A stretch of 64,000 nucleotides of DNA, taken from NCBI RefSeq assembly GCF_000204415.1, contig NC_015416.1, forward strand, positions 620,001 to 684,000, given 5' to 3'. A program made the translations under genes and the position numbers. Below, one piece after another: positions 60,309-64,000 of this stretch. The notes below the pieces were generated by a model. It had not been told where the DNA came from. It ran no database searches and saw only the letters and a list, made by a program, of their open reading frames with translations. This stretch comes from Methanothrix soehngenii GP6. Lineage in GTDB: Archaea; Halobacteriota; Methanosarcinia; Methanotrichales; Methanotrichaceae. Within the stretch, counting starts at the first letter, position 1; each line of letters opens with the position of its first letter.

Positions 60309-62609
60309 ATGCATCTCATAATAGCGGAGAAGCACGATGCTGCAAAAAGGATTGCCCAAATCCTATCGGGCAATAAGCCCCGACCTTACCGGATAGGTGG
60401 GGTTGAGGCCTTCAAGTTCGATGATAAGGTGGTGATGGGCCTATCCGGCCACATCGTGGGAGTGGACTATCCTCCTGGATACAACAACTGGCAGAAGGTG
60501 GATTGCAAAGAACTGATCAGGGCGGAGATAGTCGTCCGTCCCATCAATGACAAGATCGTCAATGCCCTGCGCTCCCTGGGAAAGGAAGCCGATCGCATCA
60601 CTGTGGCCACGGACTACGATCGGGAGGGAGAGCTCATCGGAGTGGAAGCCCTGAAGATCGCAAAGGAGGCAAACCCTCGCCTTAGGGAGGACCGGGTCCG
60701 CTACAGCGCCATCGTCAAGGATGAGATCCTCAAGGCCTTCAAGAACGCCGGCAAGGTGGACTACGACCTGGCAGCCTCTGGAGAGGCCAGACAGATCATA
60801 GACCTAGTCTGGGGAGCAGCCTTAACCCGATATATATCTCTCACCTCCGGCCGTCTGGGCAAAGAGTTTCTCTCCGTGGGGAGGGTCCAATCACCCACCC
60901 TGGCCCTGATCGTCGATCGAGAGAAGGAGATCCAGTCCTTTGTCCCCAAGCCATACTGGGAGATATATGCTGACCTGGAACGTGATCTGCGCGTCCAGCA
61001 TGCCCGGGGCCGCATCTGGGAGAAGGATGAGGTTGATTCTATCGTGGCCCGTCTGGGCCCGGTGGGCATCATCCGCTCCATCCAGACAAAGCCGCGCGTC
61101 GAGAAGCCCCCAGCACCCTTTGACACCACCAGCTTCATCTCCGCAGCCAGTGGAATCGGCTTTTCAGCGGCCAACGCCATGCGGATAGCCGAATGGCTCT
61201 ACGTCAACGGATTCATATCCTACCCCAGGACGGACAATACCGTCTATCCCCCATCCATCGACCTGGTCGCCCTCACCCGTCTGTTCCTCAAGGGCGAATT
61301 CTCCAAAGAAGCGGAAAAGCTCCTCGGAGGAAAGATGGTGCCCACCCGGGGCAAGAGGTCGACCACAGATCATCCTCCTATCTACCCCACCGCTCCTGTC
61401 AATAAGAGCGAGCTGAAGGAGGAGCAGTGGAAGATATATGAGCTGGTGGTGCGCCGCTTCTTCGCCACCTTAGCCGAATCCTGTGTCTGGGATGCCACCA
61501 GCCTCAAGGTGGACATCGGCCCCGAGCCCTTCAGGGCGAGCGGTGCCCGGCTGGTGGAACCGGGATGGAGGTACTACTATCCCTACAGCAAAGCTGAAGA
61601 GCGCATCCTGCCCGCCCTGAAAGAGGGCGAACGCCTCCGGGTCTTGGGCCACAGCGTCGAGGCCAAAGAGACTCAGCCACCGGCCAGATACGGCCAGGGA
61701 AAGCTGATCAAGCTGATGGACGAGCTGGGCCTGGGGACCAAGTCCACCCGCCATGATATCATCAGCAAGCTCTATGCCCGCGCTTATGTGCAGGGCAATC
61801 CCATGCGGCCCACAAACACCGCTTATGCCGTGGTGGACACCCTGCAGAAGTACGCTCCCACCATCACCAAACCGGAGATGACCCAGACCCTGGAGAAGGA
61901 CATGACCCAGATCTCCGAGCAGAAGATCAAGGAGGATGAGGTGATAGAGGAGTCAAGGGTCATGCTCACCAGTGTCTTCGACGAGCTGAGCTGCAACCAA
62001 GAGGACATAGGCCAGTCGCTCAAGGACGGCCTGAGGACAGACAAGATCGTGGGGACCTGCGAGAAGTGCAATTCCGAGCTGATAATCAGGCGCGGCCACC
62101 GGGGATCGCGCTTTATCGGCTGCTCCGGCTATCCGGAATGCAGATTCACCCTCCCGCTCCCCAGGTCGGGGGCAGTAGTGGTAACGGATAAGGTCTGTGA
62201 GAAGCACGGCATGTTTCATATCCGCATCATAAACAAGGGCAAGAGGCCCTGGGATCTGGGCTGCCCCCACTGCAACTTCTTGGACTGGCAGGCGAAGAAG
62301 GCTCTGGAGTTGGCGGAGGGCAAGGAGAGCGGGGAAGGAAAAGGGGCAAAAGCGCGGCCGGCAAAGAAGACGGTCAGGGGATCAGGGGCCAAAGCTGCCA
62401 AGAAGGCCAGCGGGCCATCCAATGCAGATGGCGATGGGCTCGCCAGATTGCCGGGAATTGGCCCCAAGACCCTGGAAAAGCTGGCATCGGCAGGGATCAA
62501 GACATCTGGAGAGCTGGCAGGTGCCAATGCCAAGAGCCTCGCCGCCAAGACCGGCCTGTCCGAGAAGAAGATCGCCGCCTGGAAGAGCGCTGCCAAAGCC
62601 CTGAGCTGA
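60309..62609 (+). CDS. topA: DNA topoisomerase I (type IA), archaeal, with C-terminal HhH repeat domain
   Basis: 766 residues. N-terminal TOPRIM (MHLIIAEKHDAAKRIAQILSG, ITVATDYDREGELIGVEAL), type IA core with catalytic Tyr in YVNGFISYPRTDNTVYPPS, GRVQSPTLALIVDREKEI and GLGTKSTRHDIISKLYARAYV. A zinc-ribbon segment follows (CEKCNSELIIRRGHRGSRFIGCSGYPECRFT, CEKHGMFHIR...CPHCNF). The last 60 residues, after a Lys/Ala-rich linker, are a helix-hairpin-helix (LARLPGIGPKTLEKLASAGIKTSGELAGANAKSLAAKTGLSEKKIAAW). It relaxes negative supercoils. Possibly leaderless. Confidence 0.96.
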   Translation: MHLIIAEKHDAAKRIAQILSGNKPRPYRIGGVEAFKFDDKVVMGLSGHIVGVDYPPGYNNWQKVDCKELIRAEIVVRPINDKIVNALRSLGKEADRITVATDYDREGELIGVEALKIAKEANPRLREDRVRYSAIVKDEILKAFKNAGKVDYDLAASGEARQIIDLVWGAALTRYISLTSGRLGKEFLSVGRVQSPTLALIVDREKEIQSFVPKPYWEIYADLERDLRVQHARGRIWEKDEVDSIVARLGPVGIIRSIQTKPRVEKPPAPFDTTSFISAASGIGFSAANAMRIAEWLYVNGFISYPRTDNTVYPPSIDLVALTRLFLKGEFSKEAEKLLGGKMVPTRGKRSTTDHPPIYPTAPVNKSELKEEQWKIYELVVRRFFATLAESCVWDATSLKVDIGPEPFRASGARLVEPGWRYYYPYSKAEERILPALKEGERLRVLGHSVEAKETQPPARYGQGKLIKLMDELGLGTKSTRHDIISKLYARAYVQGNPMRPTNTAYAVVDTLQKYAPTITKPEMTQTLEKDMTQISEQKIKEDEVIEESRVMLTSVFDELSCNQEDIGQSLKDGLRTDKIVGTCEKCNSELIIRRGHRGSRFIGCSGYPECRFTLPLPRSGAVVVTDKVCEKHGMFHIRIINKGKRPWDLGCPHCNFLDWQAKKALELAEGKESGEGKGAKARPAKKTVRGSGAKAAKKASGPSNADGDGLARLPGIGPKTLEKLASAGIKTSGELAGANAKSLAAKTGLSEKKIAAWKSAAKALS

Positions 62610-62696
62610 GACGCGCTATATCCCTCATCACCAATTTTTTCGGCTTTTCAAAGATATGAAATTCAGGAAAGGCCAAGATGGCTATAGTTGCCAGCA

Positions 62697-62771
62697 TGGG
62701 CCTGGCCGGATTTGAACCGGCGGCCACTCGGTTATGAGCCGAGCGCTCTAACCGGACTAAGCTACAGGCCC
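62697..62771 (-). tRNA. tRNA with CAU anticodon (Met elongator or Ile2)
   Basis: 75 bases, no intron. Acceptor GGGCCTG pairs with CAGGCCC, discriminator A; anticodon stem CTCGG/CCGAG around CTCATAA gives CAU; T arm GCCGGTTCAAATCCGGC. CCA is not encoded. In archaea a CAU tRNA can be elongator Met or the agmatidine-modified Ile2 reading AUA; the sequence alone does not let me decide. Confidence 0.9.
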
Positions 62772-62780
62772 AGAGGAATG

Positions 62781-62868
62781 CGCCGCCAACAGGGCTCGAA
62801 CCTGTGACATTCTGGTTGCTGCTTATTCAATTAACAGCCAGACACTCTACCATCTGAGTTATGGCGGC
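62781..62868 (-). tRNA. tRNA-Asn (GUU) with a 15-base intron
   Basis: Mature part 73 bases: acceptor GCCGCCA with GGCGGC plus G73, D arm ACTCAGATGGTAGAGT, anticodon stem TCTGG/CCAGA, loop CTGTTA-A, T arm ACAGGTTCGAGCCCTGT. The loop is interrupted between positions 37 and 38, the canonical archaeal site, by ATTGAATAAGCAGCA (plus-strand 62817-62831). CCA is not encoded. Removal would need the tRNA splicing endonuclease. Confidence 0.9.
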
Positions 62869-62925
62869 TCGACCACCACCCTGGATGCACAATGATTTAA
62901 GCCTTTTGATTAGAGAGGATATCCT

Positions 62926-63963
62926 ATGCGCGTCCTGAAGAAAGATCTGCGTGGCGAGGAGGGCGAGATCGCCCTTCTTCCCGAGTCCCTGGATGACCTG
63001 TGGCACCTGCGCCACTTAGTGGAGAGGGGAGACCTGGTATTCGCCCTGAGCCAGAGAAAGGTTCCAGCGATTGCTGACAAGGCCAGGCCGGAGAAGATGG
63101 AGAGAAAGACGGTACGCCTGGGCGTCAAGATAGAAGATGTAGAGTTTCACATGTACTCCAACTGGCTGCGGCTGCATGGACGCATAGTATCGGGCATGGA
63201 TGTGGGATCGTACCACACCCTTAATATCGAGGTGGGAACGGACCTGTCCATACTCAAATATCACTGGAGGCCAGACCTCCTGGCGCGCATAGATGATGCG
63301 GTGAAAGAATCGCAACGGCCCAAGGTGGTGCTGGCCCTGGTGGAGGAGGGAGAGGCCACTATAGGCCTTCTCCGCCAGTTCGGGGTGCAGATGGCAGCAG
63401 AGATTCGCATGAGCAGCGGCAAAGGGAGCGGCGAGGACACCCGGGCCTCGTTTATGAGAGGGGTGGCCGAGGCCATAGATAACGCCGCCGGAGGGGGAGC
63501 AGACGTGATCCTCGCTGGCCCGGGATTTGCCAAGGACGACCTGAAGAAGGTGATAGACTCCTCTTACCCCGACCTGGCGGGGAGGATCGCCATGGACGAT
63601 GCCTCCTCAATTGGCAGATCGGGCTTCCAGGAGGTGCTCCGCCGGGGAGCGGTGAAAAGCGTCCTTGAGTCCAGCCGCATAGCCAGGGAGGCAAAGCTGA
63701 TCGAGGAGCTATTCAGGGAGATCGCTACGGGCGGCAAAGCGGCCTACGGCATCGCCGAGGTGCAGAAGGCGATGAATTACGGAGCCATAGAGAGCCTGCT
63801 GGTCTTGGACGAATTCGCCCGCCGGGGTGATGTGGACGATATCATGCGACAGGTAGGCAATTCCCGCGGCAAGGTGATCGTATTCAGCTCTGAGTTTGAG
63901 CCCGGGGATAGGCTGGCCTCTTTGGGCGGAGTGGCGGCATTGCTCAGGTTCAAGATAGCATGA
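62926..63963 (+). CDS. pelA: Archaeal Pelota (Dom34) ribosome-rescue factor
   Basis: 345 residues. Domain A is Sm-like (MRVLKKDLRGEEGEIALLPESLDDLWHLRHLVERGDLVFALSQRK, LGVKIEDVEFHMYSNWLRLHGRIV), the middle domain has VVLALVEEGEATIGLLRQFGVQMAAEI and ADVILAGPGFAKDDLKK, and domain C is eRF1-like (AAYGIAEVQKAMNYGAIESLLVLDE, GKVIVFSSEFEPGDRLASLGGVAALLRF). It has no GGQ motif, as expected for Pelota. With aEF1A and ABCE1 it rescues stalled ribosomes. Confidence 0.95.
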   Translation: MRVLKKDLRGEEGEIALLPESLDDLWHLRHLVERGDLVFALSQRKVPAIADKARPEKMERKTVRLGVKIEDVEFHMYSNWLRLHGRIVSGMDVGSYHTLNIEVGTDLSILKYHWRPDLLARIDDAVKESQRPKVVLALVEEGEATIGLLRQFGVQMAAEIRMSSGKGSGEDTRASFMRGVAEAIDNAAGGGADVILAGPGFAKDDLKKVIDSSYPDLAGRIAMDDASSIGRSGFQEVLRRGAVKSVLESSRIAREAKLIEELFREIATGGKAAYGIAEVQKAMNYGAIESLLVLDEFARRGDVDDIMRQVGNSRGKVIVFSSEFEPGDRLASLGGVAALLRFKIA

Positions 63964-63978
63964 TCAAAGGGGGATGAA

Positions 63979-64000
63979 ATGACCAGATGCTGCAAGTGTC
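63979..64000 (+). CDS. Start of a Cys-rich ORF, truncated by the window edge
   Basis: An ATG at 63979 behind GGGGGATG opens MTRCCKC before the window ends. Three Cys in seven residues suggest a metal-binding N-terminus. Nothing more can be said. Confidence 0.4.

Noticed and set aside
62697-62771. Assignment of the CAU tRNA as initiator Met
   Set aside because: The anticodon stem lacks the three G-C pairs of initiators (it is CTCGG/CCGAG) and the acceptor does not have the expected initiator form.

Overview
This is a methanogenic archaeon, most likely of the Methanothrix (Methanosaeta) lineage within Methanosarcinia. The domain and lifestyle are well supported by an mcrBDGA operon, the Alba chromatin protein, archaeal Pelota, an archaeal RNase P RNA, an archaeal-type TopA with an HhH tail, and a tRNA gene with an intron at position 37/38. 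The genus is inferred from the overall gene style and is not proven. Many genes start with TTG or GTG behind a GGAGG/GGTGA ribosome-binding site.

Layout. 1-7.4 kb: the end of a ferredoxin-MinD ATPase, secreted proteins, an MBL-fold/radical SAM pair, a DUF2202 lipoprotein, a GbsR-like regulator divergent from Hsp20, and an MFS transporter. 7.5-16.9 kb: an accessory island. A type I HsdM-HsdS pair (no HsdR in the window) is followed by a Gabija-type GajA-GajB pair, a two-gene HicBA-like module with a very large antitoxin-like partner, and a HicAB pair. Three decayed copies of the hsdS 3' end separate these cargo blocks, all in the same orientation as the intact hsdS. This looks like repeated cassette accretion at the end of hsdS and is the most unusual structure in the window. 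17-30.9 kb: two cobalamin-type radical SAM enzymes, DUF2240, a translationally coupled pair of large secreted proteins (the second with a gingipain-like C25 core), an AglJ-like glycosyltransferase with a phosphomannomutase, Alba, RlmE/FtsJ, and the RNase P RNA gene.

31-41 kb: an insertion-rich region of secreted proteins. An IS1634-like element with TIRs and a 6-bp target duplication splits one member of a secreted paralog family. A tandem duplication of a secreted transglutaminase-like gene has given two different C-termini (seven DGGYIITG repeats versus a chagasin-like inhibitor), and the second copy carries an in-frame TGA. An IS110 transposase and an IS110 C-terminal remnant are also here. 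41-48 kb: an extracellular metal/corrinoid acquisition cluster with three intact FecB/BtuF-like binding proteins (one with dockerin-like repeats), two truncated ones fused tail to tail, a FecCD permease, a lamin-tail-domain protein and an exported CbiK-like chelatase. 48-53.8 kb: DUF5320, DUF134 and an Mrp/NBP35 ATPase, then an IS200/IS605 element whose tnpB is split by a 160-bp MITE with an 8-bp target duplication, and another secreted paralog followed by a second MITE copy.

53.9-64 kb: core genes. A B12-type radical SAM protein converges on mcrA, and the mcr operon lacks mcrC. Then come topA, tRNA(CAU), intron-containing tRNA-Asn, pelota, and the start of a Cys-rich ORF.
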